A stretch of DNA of 64,000 nucleotides from JAWXUC01 sp044432975 (GCA_044432975.1 JAWXUC010000002.1:119193-183192), one strand, 5' to 3'. Positions 8,086-17,160 are shown, numbered from the stretch's first letter. A program made the numbers and translations. The notes: generated by a model not told the origin, from the sequence alone.

Positions 8086-8121
8086 AGAGGCTCCAACCCA
8101 AATTGGAACCTCTCTTTTTTT
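8086..8121. terminator. Bidirectional terminator between convergent family members
   Basis: Stem AGAGG-CTCCAA / TTGGA-ACCTCT (8086-8096, 8103-8113) with one mismatch, followed rightwards by seven T (8115-8121). It separates the rightward 98-aa gene from the leftward 229-aa gene. Confidence 0.75.
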
Positions 8122-8134
8122 GTGCTTTTTTAGT

Positions 8135-8824
8135 TTAACTCATCCGAGCTCTCTCTTTGAGATAATTAGAAAGTATTTCATCAGACACTAGGTCATCAGG
8201 CAACATTCTCATCAAATCAGAATTAAAGAGCTCTTCATCCGTTGGATTATAAATGTCTTTGAACTCCTCCTGCATACAACGAGTAAAACACATCAAAGTC
8301 TGTGCATCATCGCTCTCTGTAGCAACCTTAGTAAGCGCTTCTACATCTTTAGCATAAAATGCCTTGCAAAATGCGGTTACCTCAGAAAAGAAAGTTTTCT
8401 CCGCCAAAACAACCCTCTTGTCAACACCAATACTATCAAGCAATCCTAATCGAAACTTAAGAACCTGAGGGAATTTGCTTCCGTCAATCTCATCAATTCT
8501 CTTTTGAATACACTCTTTGCAACTTGCATCACTCTGCTTCTCCAATTCTGCAACAACTTCTTCTTTTGTCTTGTTCAAAATAACGTTGCCATTCAAAGAC
8601 AAGAAAAGAACTGCTTTACCAGAACCCAAAGAAACACCATCCTCAGAAACTTCTAAATTAACAATTAAAGCTTCTTTGAGAAAAACGGCTTCAATAGCAT
8701 CTCCAATTTTAGGCTCAAGGCCGTTCAACATAGAATTAGAAATCTCAAACTGACCATCGCCAGCCTTAACTGAATAACCATTCTCATTCTTTTCAACAGT
8801 CTCTACTACAAATTTTTCTTTCAT
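8135..8824 (-). CDS. Unknown protein with shared domain, 229-aa form
   Basis: Taken from the ATG at 8824 (MKEKFVVET). The frame is open to 8899, but the extra 25 residues would lie next to the predicted transcription start near 8915 and do not belong to the shared domain. Residues 1-90 resemble the neighbours: GLEPKIGDAIEAVF, then SLNGNVILNKTKEEVVAELEKQ. The rest is helical and acidic, with a Cys pair (SCKECIQKR) and CFTRCMQEEF, and no recognised family. It is divergent from flgI, with a near-consensus promoter. No Shine-Dalgarno; ATAAACAATAAA precedes the ATG. Confidence 0.65.
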   Translation of the reverse strand: MKEKFVVETVEKNENGYSVKAGDGQFEISNSMLNGLEPKIGDAIEAVFLKEALIVNLEVSEDGVSLGSGKAVLFLSLNGNVILNKTKEEVVAELEKQSDASCKECIQKRIDEIDGSKFPQVLKFRLGLLDSIGVDKRVVLAEKTFFSEVTAFCKAFYAKDVEALTKVATESDDAQTLMCFTRCMQEEFKDIYNPTDEELFNSDLMRMLPDDLVSDEILSNYLKERARMS

Positions 8825-8921
8825 TTTATTGTTTATTAAATTAACGAATAGACCAAGCCAAACCATATGTATAAAAATACAGCACACATAATAATTCAAC
8901 TATAATCAGATATTGACAAAA

Positions 8922-8950
8922 TATATACCATTATTTGTCCAACTAGTCAA
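8922..8950 (-). promoter_or_regulatory. Sigma-70 promoter of the 229-aa gene
   Basis: On the minus strand TTGACT (8945-8950), 17-base spacer, TATATA (8922-8927). The start site is expected near 8915, giving a leader of about 90 bases. It lies back to back with the flgI promoter, 20 bases away. Confidence 0.65.
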
Positions 8951-8969
8951 GATAAAAATAAATATTATA

Positions 8970-8987
8970 TTGGCACAAAAATTGCAT
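8970..8987 (+). promoter_or_regulatory. Sigma-54 (-24/-12) promoter of the flgI operon
   Basis: TTGGCAC-AAAAA-TTGCAT matches the RpoN consensus TGGCAC-N5-TTGCA exactly, with the GG and GC at the required spacing. The start site is expected near 8997, 30 bases before the flgI ATG. Sigma-54 control is common for middle-class flagellar genes and requires an enhancer-binding activator, not visible in this window. Confidence 0.85.
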
Positions 8988-9026
8988 ATAACTAGATAAG
9001 ATAACCAATCTTAAGGATTTTTGATT

Positions 9027-10103
9027 ATGAAAAAGATATTTATTTTATCTCTAACACTATGCTTCTTAAGCTCTTTTGCAAATGCAAACTCACGCATTAA
9101 AGACATCGCAGACTTTGAAGGAGTAAGAGACAACCAATTAGTAGGTTACGGCCTTGTTGTTGGTCTTAGTGGCACAGGTGATAATGTAAAATCTATAGAT
9201 TTCACCAAAGAAAGTATTATCTCTATGTTAGATAGAATTGGTATTAACGCTCGTGATGGTCAGTTAAAATCAAGAAACGTTGCAGCTGTTATGGTTACAG
9301 CAAATTTACCTGCATTTGGCAAATCAGGCTCTAGAATAGATGTTGTTGCTAGTGCAATGGGTGATGCAAAAAGTTTAGCTGGTGGCACTTTATTAGTAAC
9401 CCCCCTACTTGGCGCTAACGGAGAAGTATATGCCGTAGCACAAGGTCAACTAACCGTTGGTGGAGATGAAAAAGGCGGTGTTGCAACTAGTGGAAAAATA
9501 GCAAATGGAGCTATCATAGAAAATGAAATAGACTTCAACCTAGACAGCTTAAACCCAATCAGAATATCTTTAAGAAACCCTGATTTTACAACTGCTAAAA
9601 GAGTTGCAGAAGCAATAAACACAAATTTAGGAGAAAGAATTGCCTTAGCCTTAAACTCATCTACTATAGAAGTTGGCATTCCAGAAATTTATCAAAGCAA
9701 AATTGTTTCTTTTTTAACAAAAATAGAGCAATTAAGAGTAAAGCCAGATCAATTAGCAAAAATTGTTATAGATGAAACATCGGGCATTGTTGTTATTGGT
9801 AAAGATGTTCGTATAAACAAGTTAGCTGTTGCTCAAGGCAACTTGACAATCAAAATATCAGACATATCTCTTTTATCTGAGCCAGAAGCCTTTACTCCCA
9901 ATTATTCTACAGTTTCTGATTTAAACATGATTACATCTCAACCAGAAAACAATGCTAAATTATCTATTTTAGACACAGGTGTAAATCTTCAAGATATGGT
10001 AGATGGTCTAAACGCTTTAGGAGTTTCTCCTCGTGATTTAATTTCTATTTTACAAGCAATAAAAGCAAGTGGTGCCTTGCAAGCTGATATAGAGGTAATA
10101 TAA
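9027..10103 (+). CDS. flgI: Flagellar P-ring protein FlgI
   Basis: FlgI builds the periplasmic P ring around the flagellar rod. The signal peptide is clear (MKKIFILSLTLCFLSSFANA), and the mature protein opens with the family hallmark SRIKDIADFEGVRDNQLVGYGLVVGL, given here as parts: RIKDIADFEGVRDNQ and GYGLVVGLSGTGD. The C-terminus has the conserved VNLQDMVDGLNALGVSPRDL pattern. 358 residues is typical. The ATG at 9027 is chosen because AAGGAT stands 8 bases upstream; a TTG two codons earlier is less likely. First gene of a five- or six-gene operon driven by a -24/-12 promoter. Confidence 0.97.
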   Translation: MKKIFILSLTLCFLSSFANANSRIKDIADFEGVRDNQLVGYGLVVGLSGTGDNVKSIDFTKESIISMLDRIGINARDGQLKSRNVAAVMVTANLPAFGKSGSRIDVVASAMGDAKSLAGGTLLVTPLLGANGEVYAVAQGQLTVGGDEKGGVATSGKIANGAIIENEIDFNLDSLNPIRISLRNPDFTTAKRVAEAINTNLGERIALALNSSTIEVGIPEIYQSKIVSFLTKIEQLRVKPDQLAKIVIDETSGIVVIGKDVRINKLAVAQGNLTIKISDISLLSEPEAFTPNYSTVSDLNMITSQPENNAKLSILDTGVNLQDMVDGLNALGVSPRDLISILQAIKASGALQADIEVI

Positions 10104-10104
10104 A

Positions 10105-10413
10105 ATGAACGGTATAGCAACAACAAATAACCTAAACTTCTTTTCATTAAGACCAGCACCTGAATTTAATGTAAAAGAAGCAGAAAAAACAGCAGAAGAC
10201 TTTGAAGCGTTCTTCATATCTAACAGTATGGAAAACATGTCAAAAGGAATAGAAACTGATGAACTATTTGGCGGTGGACACGCAGAAGAAGTTTTCAAAT
10301 CAATGCTTTTCGATGAATATGGCAAAATCATCGCAAGAGCAGGAAGTATTGGAGTAAAAGATTCTGTAATGGATTCTATGTTAAAAATGCAGGAGGCAAG
10401 TAATAATGAATGA
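10105..10413 (+). CDS. flgJ: Rod-binding protein FlgJ, single-domain type
   Basis: A 102-residue protein matching the N-terminal rod-binding domain of FlgJ (EKTAEDFEAFFISNSMENM, then GGGHAEEVFKSMLFDEYGK). The C-terminal muramidase domain of enterobacterial FlgJ is absent, as is usual in alphaproteobacteria, where a separate lytic enzyme opens the wall for the rod. It starts one base after the flgI stop and overlaps flgN by 8 bases, so it is translationally coupled on both sides. Confidence 0.88.
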   Translation: MNGIATTNNLNFFSLRPAPEFNVKEAEKTAEDFEAFFISNSMENMSKGIETDELFGGGHAEEVFKSMLFDEYGKIIARAGSIGVKDSVMDSMLKMQEASNNE

Positions 10414-10843
10414 GTTTCAACAAAAATTAGTAGATTTTAAGGCTATTATCTTAAGCCTACAAAATGTATTGCAAAAAGAAAATGATGCTTTAGAAAAGTT
10501 TGATATAAACACAGCTACATCTCTTTATAATATCAAAAACAAAACTGTTGGTGTTTATAGAGATTACATATCATACTTTATCAAAAACAACCAACAATTA
10601 CAAGAGTTAAAAGAAGAAGATAAAGCAACACTTAAAGATATTATAAAAGAATTAGATAATAAACTTGCTAAAAATGATATCTTATTAAAAACAAGAATAG
10701 ACATCTCAAAAAAAGTTATGAATTCTATTGTAAACATTGCAAAAACACAAAACAAAACAAACTCAACATCTTATGGCAAAATGGGAAATTATACTCAAAG
10801 AGAAAAACAATATAATTCAATTGCCATAAATCAAATGTTGTAA
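10406..10843 (+). CDS. flgN: FlgN-like flagellar export chaperone
   Basis: A 145-residue, almost entirely helical and charged protein (LVDFKAIILSLQNVLQKEND; KEEDKATLKDIIKELDNKLA). The length, helix content and position immediately before flgK and flgL fit FlgN, the cytoplasmic chaperone that holds the hook-filament junction proteins FlgK and FlgL for type III export. Family members diverge strongly, so the call leans on context. A good ribosome site (AGGAGGC) lies within the end of flgJ. Confidence 0.72.
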   Translation: MNEFQQKLVDFKAIILSLQNVLQKENDALEKFDINTATSLYNIKNKTVGVYRDYISYFIKNNQQLQELKEEDKATLKDIIKELDNKLAKNDILLKTRIDISKKVMNSIVNIAKTQNKTNSTSYGKMGNYTQREKQYNSIAINQML

Positions 10844-10854
10844 GGAGAAAAAAG

Positions 10855-13002
10855 ATGGCATTAAGTTCAGGTCTTCAAGTATCATTAAGCGGAATGCAAA
10901 CCGCACAAGCTCAATTAGAACTTGTGGGTCAAAATATTTCAAACGCAAACAATCCAGAATATAGCAGAAAAACAGCTGCAACTCAAAGCGTTGTTTTAGC
11001 AGGATCAAACGCAGGTGTTAAACTAGGTGATGTCGATAGAGAATTTTCAGAAAGTTTATTAAAAAGCTATTTAATTTCAAGCTCTTTAGAAGGTTCTTTA
11101 AGCTCTCAATCTAAATATTTAAATAATGCAGAAACTCTTTTAGGCACACCAGAAAGCGCAAATTCAATATCAACAAATGTAGCTAACTTGCAAACAGCTT
11201 TTGGCACATTATCTATTGATGTAACATCTGCAGCTGCAAGATCAAACCTTGTAAATGAAGCTAAAACAGTTACTTCTAGATTAAACTACTTAACAGAAGA
11301 AATCCAAAAATTAAGAGGTGATGCAGATTTAGAAATCTCAGATGCAATAGATACAATAAATTCAACTTTATCTACAATAGATAAACTAAATGAAGAAGTT
11401 GTAAAAGGAAACATTTTAGGATATGATGGCACAGCAGATTTGTTAGACCAAAGAGATGCTGCAATAAAAGAACTTTCATCTTTAATGGATGTAACATATT
11501 TCACTCGTAATAATGGTGAAATTGTTATTCAAACCACAGATGGCGTAACTCTCTTAGATAGCGAACCAAATTATTTATCACACTCAGCAATTACTCAAGC
11601 ATCTCCTTCTGCATCTTATGCTAGTGGTGCTATTGACGGTATTTTTGTAGAAGGAGTAGATATTACTTCTAAAATTAAAGAAGGACAAATAGCTGGTTTA
11701 ATTGAAGTTAGAGATGAGATACTTCCATCATTACAATCTCAGTTAGATGAACTTACTGGCGTATTAAAAACAGCTGTAAATGCAGCTCACAATACAGGTA
11801 CAGCCTTCCCTGCTGGTGCTTATGAACTTACAGGTACAAGAACATTTATATCTCCAGACACTCAAAACATTGCAATTTCAAACGGAGATGTAAGAATATC
11901 TGTTTTTGATACAGAAGGCAACCAAATTAATACCACCGCATTAAGTGGTAACTTAGGGTTCTCTAACGGTTCTATTACAGAGATGGCAAACACCATAGAA
12001 AATTGGTTAACCACAGAAGTTGGATTACCTCAAGCAAATGTTAGTGTAGAAGACGGAAAATTCAAAGTAGAAACAGGTGATAGTAATTATTTTATATCTT
12101 TCTTAGATGTAGAAAATTCAACTCCTGGAAGTATACAACAAAATGCAAGCATATCTTTTGATGTTGGTAACAATACAACCAGAGAATTCGAAGGTTTTTC
12201 AAGCTTTTTAGGATTAAATGACTTTTTTGTAAACTCAAACAACCAAGAATATATATATGATTCTAATGTTATAAGCAAAAGCACATCTTTAGGTATTGCT
12301 CCATCATCTATAGTAAACTTAAGTTTTTATAACGCTAATGGCTCAATGGGTTCTATTAGCCTTAACAGTGCAAGTAGTTTAACAGATATCGTAAACCAAG
12401 TAAACGATATGGATACAACTTTAATCGCCTCTCTAGTTCCAAATGGCAGTGAATATGTGTTAAGAATAGAAAACACCTCTGGTGAACAAATAGAAATAAC
12501 AGATGGTGGTAGTGGATTGTTAAACAAACTAGGAATGAAACCTTCTTATGTAACAGCCGCTTCAGATATTCAAATAAGAAATGACATTTCACAAAATTCA
12601 TATAAAATGGCTTTAGGAAAACCTCAGTTTAATAACTCTACAGGCACTTATGAGTTAAACGCTGCCGATAATGGTGTTGCAAATATGCTATCTGAAGTTT
12701 TTTCAAATACACAAAGCTTTAATCAGGCAGGAGAACTTGCTTCAACCCAAACAACATTAAATAAATATAGTTCTAATTTTGTTGGTGCAATAGCAACACA
12801 ATCTGCAAACTTAGAATCAGAATTATCTTATCAGTCAGAACTTACAACATCAATATCTGGCAAAGAAGCAGAAATAAGTGGAGTTGATATAGATGAAGAA
12901 TTGTCTCAATTAATTGTTTATCAACAAAGCTATGCAGCTTGCGCACAAGCCTTTACAGCCACCAAAGAAATGTTAGACACTTTATTTGGTATAATGAATT
13001 AG
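10855..13002 (+). CDS. flgK: Flagellar hook-associated protein 1 (FlgK)
   Basis: FlgK forms the first layer of the hook-filament junction. The N-terminal rod-hook signature SGLQVSLSGMQTAQAQLELV and GQNISNANNPEYSRK is clear, and the C-terminus has the matching SGVDIDEELSQLIVYQQSYA and AFTATKEMLDTLFGIMN helix. At 715 residues it is longer than the 550-residue enterobacterial form; the additional sequence is in the variable central surface region (about residues 320-600). A TAAGGAGAAAAAAG ribosome site precedes the ATG, 11 bases after flgN. Confidence 0.95.
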   Translation: MALSSGLQVSLSGMQTAQAQLELVGQNISNANNPEYSRKTAATQSVVLAGSNAGVKLGDVDREFSESLLKSYLISSSLEGSLSSQSKYLNNAETLLGTPESANSISTNVANLQTAFGTLSIDVTSAAARSNLVNEAKTVTSRLNYLTEEIQKLRGDADLEISDAIDTINSTLSTIDKLNEEVVKGNILGYDGTADLLDQRDAAIKELSSLMDVTYFTRNNGEIVIQTTDGVTLLDSEPNYLSHSAITQASPSASYASGAIDGIFVEGVDITSKIKEGQIAGLIEVRDEILPSLQSQLDELTGVLKTAVNAAHNTGTAFPAGAYELTGTRTFISPDTQNIAISNGDVRISVFDTEGNQINTTALSGNLGFSNGSITEMANTIENWLTTEVGLPQANVSVEDGKFKVETGDSNYFISFLDVENSTPGSIQQNASISFDVGNNTTREFEGFSSFLGLNDFFVNSNNQEYIYDSNVISKSTSLGIAPSSIVNLSFYNANGSMGSISLNSASSLTDIVNQVNDMDTTLIASLVPNGSEYVLRIENTSGEQIEITDGGSGLLNKLGMKPSYVTAASDIQIRNDISQNSYKMALGKPQFNNSTGTYELNAADNGVANMLSEVFSNTQSFNQAGELASTQTTLNKYSSNFVGAIATQSANLESELSYQSELTTSISGKEAEISGVDIDEELSQLIVYQQSYAACAQAFTATKEMLDTLFGIMN

Positions 13003-13012
13003 GAGAAAATAA

Positions 13013-14908
13013 ATGACAAGAATACCTACATACGCATCACAAATGAGCATGATAAACGACGCTCTAGCAACTAAAGCAGCGTTAGATTTGTATTCATACC
13101 AATCAATCACTGGTTTAAAAGCTCAAAACTATTCTGGCTATGGTTCTAGCGCATCTAATATTGTGTCATTAGAATCTGCATTATCAGTTAATAACAACTA
13201 TATGGAAACAAACAAAATTATTTCAACAGATGTAAACACTATGGGTACTTCTTTAGACAGTATAAGTAGTACATTATCTGACTTCAAAAGCATGTTAACT
13301 TCTTTTTCAGGATTGAGTTTAGAATACATTAATCAAGATCAAACAGGTGGAGAATTAAAATTAACCGATGATACAATGAGTGATTATAACGGAGCAACAA
13401 TTACAGCAAACGGAACAAGTTATACAATCGGTACAGATATCGCTTTAGGTTCAACCCCTCAAGAGTTGATGGAAAATATTGCCGCAGAAATCCCAAATAT
13501 AACTTATGATGAAACAAGTGAAATGTTAACTTTCCCCAAATATACACTTGATGGATATTCTTCTATATTAAATGTAGAAGGTGTTGAAACAGGCACTCCT
13601 TCTGAGCCAACAACAGAACAACAACAAATGTTAACAGAAGTACAAAACATGGCGTTTTCTGCTATGAAATTATTAGCAGACACATTAAACACCTCTGCAA
13701 CAGGAAGCTATCTATTTGGCGGTGGAGTTTCAACCAGCGCTCCTGTTAGCTTTGACTTCAGTTCATTAGATGAATTTCAAAGCTATTATGACGGCTTAAA
13801 CATCACTTATCCAACATCTGATGCTGCGGTTTTAGCAAACAGAAGCTTAAATGTTAACAATACAGGGGAATTAAGCATTAGCTACCCAGACCCTAGTGAT
13901 AATAAAGCTACAATAACAGCAAGCAACACAGGTGGTTTTTTAACAGAAAACATAAGCGCAAACTCTTTAACTTCAGGCAATTTAACATTTTCTGCAGACA
14001 AACAAAGCATTACATCTACTGTTGGTGGTACTTTTGATACATATTCAGAAGGTGATTTAATGGTTATAGAAGGCACTTCTGGCAATAACGGTGTTTACAA
14101 AGTTGCCTCTATTTCAACAGATGGAAAAACAATAAAGTTAGAACCTCAAGAAGGTACTAAAGCTATATCTGATGAAGCTATTAATACAACAGACAATCCA
14201 GATGTTGTTAAGTTTAGCTCAACATTTCCTTTAGATGCTATTGTAAAATTAGATGGAATGGCGCCAAAAATAAACACTCAAGCTGTCCAAGTAACAGGCG
14301 TAAGTGCAGACGGAACAAAACTTTATGTTAGCGTAAACCCAGCAACCTTCCCTGAAGGAAATACAGATATTTCTTTTTCTGAAAACTGGAGCTTAAGCGC
14401 TCAAAGTTATTATCAAGGCGGAACCTCTACTACAGAAAAATATGTATCAGAATCACAAAGTGTTGCTTTTGACATTACAGCAGCAGACCAAGCTTTTCAA
14501 AGAATGTTTCAAGCCCTAGGAGAAATTGCACAAGGAAACTTTTTAGACACAAGAGATATTAGTCAAGAAATGAATGGCACTATTAATTATAATAATGCCT
14601 CAGATAGAGTAACATCTGCTCTTAACCTTATAGATTTAGCTTTGTTTGACCCTAGTTCAAACTCAACAACCACAAATGCAGATTTTTATTCTATACAATC
14701 AAAAGTAAATTCAAACAAATTGGTTTTAAATAATATAGAAGAAACTCAAACAGCAATGAAACTTAATTTAGAAAATAACATTTCAAACTTAAAAGAAGTA
14801 GATAAAGAAGAAGCGGCAGTTAAAGCTTTATTAGCATCAACTCAATTAGAAGCATCTTATGCTGTAATGCAAAATGCAATGAATGTTTCTTTATTAAATT
14901 ATTTATAA
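13013..14908 (+). CDS. flgL: Flagellar hook-associated protein 3 (FlgL), extended
   Basis: FlgL is the flagellin-like second junction protein. The N-terminus (MTRIPTYASQMSMINDALAT, LDLYSYQSITGLKAQNYSGY) and the C-terminal helix (VKALLASTQLEASYAVMQNA) show the paired coiled-coil regions of flagellin-type proteins. At 631 residues it is about twice the enterobacterial length. A Ser/Thr-rich beta insertion occupies roughly residues 120-480, including a segment like SEGDLMVIEGTSGNNGVYKV that resembles a small beta domain. Export is by the flagellar type III system, so there is no signal peptide. It lies 10 bases after flgK with AGGAGAAA before the ATG. Confidence 0.9.
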   Translation: MTRIPTYASQMSMINDALATKAALDLYSYQSITGLKAQNYSGYGSSASNIVSLESALSVNNNYMETNKIISTDVNTMGTSLDSISSTLSDFKSMLTSFSGLSLEYINQDQTGGELKLTDDTMSDYNGATITANGTSYTIGTDIALGSTPQELMENIAAEIPNITYDETSEMLTFPKYTLDGYSSILNVEGVETGTPSEPTTEQQQMLTEVQNMAFSAMKLLADTLNTSATGSYLFGGGVSTSAPVSFDFSSLDEFQSYYDGLNITYPTSDAAVLANRSLNVNNTGELSISYPDPSDNKATITASNTGGFLTENISANSLTSGNLTFSADKQSITSTVGGTFDTYSEGDLMVIEGTSGNNGVYKVASISTDGKTIKLEPQEGTKAISDEAINTTDNPDVVKFSSTFPLDAIVKLDGMAPKINTQAVQVTGVSADGTKLYVSVNPATFPEGNTDISFSENWSLSAQSYYQGGTSTTEKYVSESQSVAFDITAADQAFQRMFQALGEIAQGNFLDTRDISQEMNGTINYNNASDRVTSALNLIDLALFDPSSNSTTTNADFYSIQSKVNSNKLVLNNIEETQTAMKLNLENNISNLKEVDKEEAAVKALLASTQLEASYAVMQNAMNVSLLNYL

Positions 14909-14919
14909 GTGAGAAAAAA

Positions 14920-15435
14920 ATGAAAAAGAATATAAACATTCTCATAATATATATTTTTATAGGATTATTTGGATACATAAATAACTTATATTCTTTTGGC
15001 ATACCTCCTCAAGATTTTGAAGAAATGTATAAACTCGCCCAAAAAGGAAACTTATACGCATTAAAAGCAGCAGAAGGAAGAGGATTAGATATAAATTCTA
15101 AAAATAAAAAAGGAAATACAGGAATTTGTGAAGCAATAATCAGAAATAGCATAAAAGCATATAATACCTTTTATGCTGCAGGAGCAAACACTCAAGCCCC
15201 TTGCGTATATCAAATAGAAAAGAAAAAATATGCTCGCTTTATGGATTCAAGATTTATTTTAGAAAGACAAGCACTACTTGCAAAACAAAAAAAAGAAGGA
15301 AGAAACTGGTTTACAATTCCTGAAAACAACGAAGTTGCAGAAGCAGTAACAAATGAAATAGGCAAAAACACACTCAGAACTTTAGTAAACAAAATTAATA
15401 TGATTATAAATACAGAAATAAATTCATACGATTAA
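14920..15435 (+). CDS. Exported ankyrin-repeat-like protein
   Basis: A 171-residue protein with an N-terminal signal peptide or anchor (residues 1-28, INILIIYIFIGLFGYINNLY). The next part reads as one or two degenerate ankyrin repeats: YKLAQKGNLYALKAAEGRGL followed by DINSKNKKGNTGICEAI and AYNTFYAAGANTQAP. The C-terminal 70 residues are helical and charged. Eleven bases after flgL and in the same direction, so it may be cotranscribed with the flagellar genes, but no flagellar role is known to me. Possibly a periplasmic scaffold. Confidence 0.6.
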   Translation: MKKNINILIIYIFIGLFGYINNLYSFGIPPQDFEEMYKLAQKGNLYALKAAEGRGLDINSKNKKGNTGICEAIIRNSIKAYNTFYAAGANTQAPCVYQIEKKKYARFMDSRFILERQALLAKQKKEGRNWFTIPENNEVAEAVTNEIGKNTLRTLVNKINMIINTEINSYD

Positions 15436-15527
15436 CTGTTCAAAACAATCTAAGAAAAACTGTATTTTTTCAACAAAAAATTTCAATCATAAAATCATTG
15501 CAAAATACAACCAACAATCAAAATAAT

Positions 15528-15686
15528 TTATTTTTTTGTATTTTTATTTTTCAAATCATCTATTTTTTTCTGAGCAACATCTTTAGCTTTAAGACTTTCA
15601 GCTTTTGCTTTTTCAAGCCATTGTGGAAGATCATTAAAATAAAAAACAGCAACCAAAGCTGCAATAATTAAAATCCAAATAAACAT
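15528..15686 (-). CDS. Small single-pass membrane protein (52 aa)
   Basis: A 52-codon frame from the ATG at 15684-15686 with AAAGG upstream. One N-terminal membrane helix (MFIWILIIAALVAVFYF) is followed by an amphipathic, Ala/Lys-rich helix (LEKAKAESLKAKDVAQKK) and a basic tail. The pattern is that of a real small membrane protein of unknown function. It sits alone between the flagellar operon and the transglutaminase gene; the remaining bases of 15436-15804 are AT-rich, with an inverted pair AGCTTGTATTATACAAGCT near 15779. Confidence 0.6.
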   Translation of the reverse strand: MFIWILIIAALVAVFYFNDLPQWLEKAKAESLKAKDVAQKKIDDLKNKNTKK

Positions 15687-15804
15687 ATCTAACCTTTCTT
15701 TGTTATTTATAGAAGAAATTATAATAAAAAAAATATAAACGTCAATATCAAGAATAAAAAAAAATTCAAGTTTATATAGCTTGTATTATACAAGCTATAT
15801 AAAC

Positions 15805-17160
15805 TTAGCGAACATAATTACCGATTTTTCGCTCTAAAGAAGGGTTATATGTTTTTTGAGACCCATTCATAAAACCAACATAACCTCCAACATTACTTAA
15901 CTTATTTTCAACTCTAGATTTTTCTAATAAATTATTAGCAACATATACTTTATCTTGCTCAGTTTTAGGATGTAATAAATCTTGTTCAGAATAAATAGTT
16001 CCTTGCAAAAAACTAAGCCCTCCACCAATTTCTAATTTTGGTTCCAAATATCTATACTGATTAACTCCAGAGTATTTAGAACTTGGAGTGCTAATAAGCA
16101 TAAATACACTACCATCTTTCCTTTGATAATTTTTAACCTTTCTACTATCAAAACCAACCTCTCCTTCTTTAAAAATACTTAACTCAGGATGCGGTGTTAA
16201 ATTTATTAGACTACTAGCAAGAGCCTCATTCATATCTGTTCTAAATAAATCTCTTTCAGAGGTTAAAAGAGTAATTGGAGACAATTTACCACCATCTAAA
16301 ACTCTTGTTAACGCATATGTTTTTCTATTATTAATTGTTCCAACACAAGCCAACTTTCCTACGTTATTGATACTCATAGTCTCAACCTTATTCGGAGCTA
16401 TCTCTTTCAAAGCAGCTTTTAGTTCCCCTACAGATAACTCTGCATTTGGTAACGGAAACTCAGAAGCATCAGCTTTGTGAGCTTTATCAGAATAAAATTC
16501 TTTTGCATTTTGACCAAAAAAATCAAAACAATTAGATTTCTTTCTATCAAAATAAACTGCATCCCATGTTAAATCTACATTAACTTCTTTACCATTAACA
16601 GTAATTGAATTCCAAGAATGAGAAGAAGGCTTGTTAATATAACGACAAGGAACTCCTATCCTATCCATAGACTCCTTAAATATCAAAGCAAATCCAGCAC
16701 AAACAGCATATTTAGAAGTAACCCCGTTTAAGGTTCTAACCATATCTCTTCCCTTATCATATTCGTGTTTAGAATCATAATCATAACAAATGGTTTTTGC
16801 CAGTCTTTCATAAACAAATGCAGCTTTTGCTAAATTAGACCATCTAGGATTTATTTTATCCTCAATTTTTTCAAAAGTTTTTGTAATAGCGGTCATCTCT
16901 TCTGGAGAATAGATAGTCCTTTGAATATAAGAATTATGATTATACTTTGGTTTTGCAACTTCATCCAAACCACCTTTAACCCTAATTTTAATATTAGGAT
17001 TACCACACAATTGCCTAAATACTGTTGAATGAATGCCTTTGGTATTTTGAAAAACAAATAAAAACTCTTCTCCTTTTCTTTCTTTTGCTAAAGATGATAT
17101 TTTTTTTGCTTGCTCAAAATTAAAGTCTTCATTATTAGATATGTGTTTTTCATAAGTCAT
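15805..17160 (-). CDS. Transglutaminase-like (papain fold) protein
   Basis: A 451-residue protein whose middle (about residues 100-220) is a transglutaminase-like domain. The Cys is in KYAVCAGFALIFKESM, the His in SSHSWNSITVNG and the Asp in VDLTWDAVYF, in the order required for the catalytic triad. Conserved VPCRYI lies after the Cys helix. The N-terminal 100 and C-terminal 230 residues are not recognised. There is no signal peptide. Such domains act as proteases, cross-linkers or amidases; the substrate is unknown. It overlaps the upstream leucine-rich-repeat gene by 11 bases, so the two are coupled and probably work together. Confidence 0.75.
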   Translation of the reverse strand: MTYEKHISNNEDFNFEQAKKISSLAKERKGEEFLFVFQNTKGIHSTVFRQLCGNPNIKIRVKGGLDEVAKPKYNHNSYIQRTIYSPEEMTAITKTFEKIEDKINPRWSNLAKAAFVYERLAKTICYDYDSKHEYDKGRDMVRTLNGVTSKYAVCAGFALIFKESMDRIGVPCRYINKPSSHSWNSITVNGKEVNVDLTWDAVYFDRKKSNCFDFFGQNAKEFYSDKAHKADASEFPLPNAELSVGELKAALKEIAPNKVETMSINNVGKLACVGTINNRKTYALTRVLDGGKLSPITLLTSERDLFRTDMNEALASSLINLTPHPELSIFKEGEVGFDSRKVKNYQRKDGSVFMLISTPSSKYSGVNQYRYLEPKLEIGGGLSFLQGTIYSEQDLLHPKTEQDKVYVANNLLEKSRVENKLSNVGGYVGFMNGSQKTYNPSLERKIGNYVR

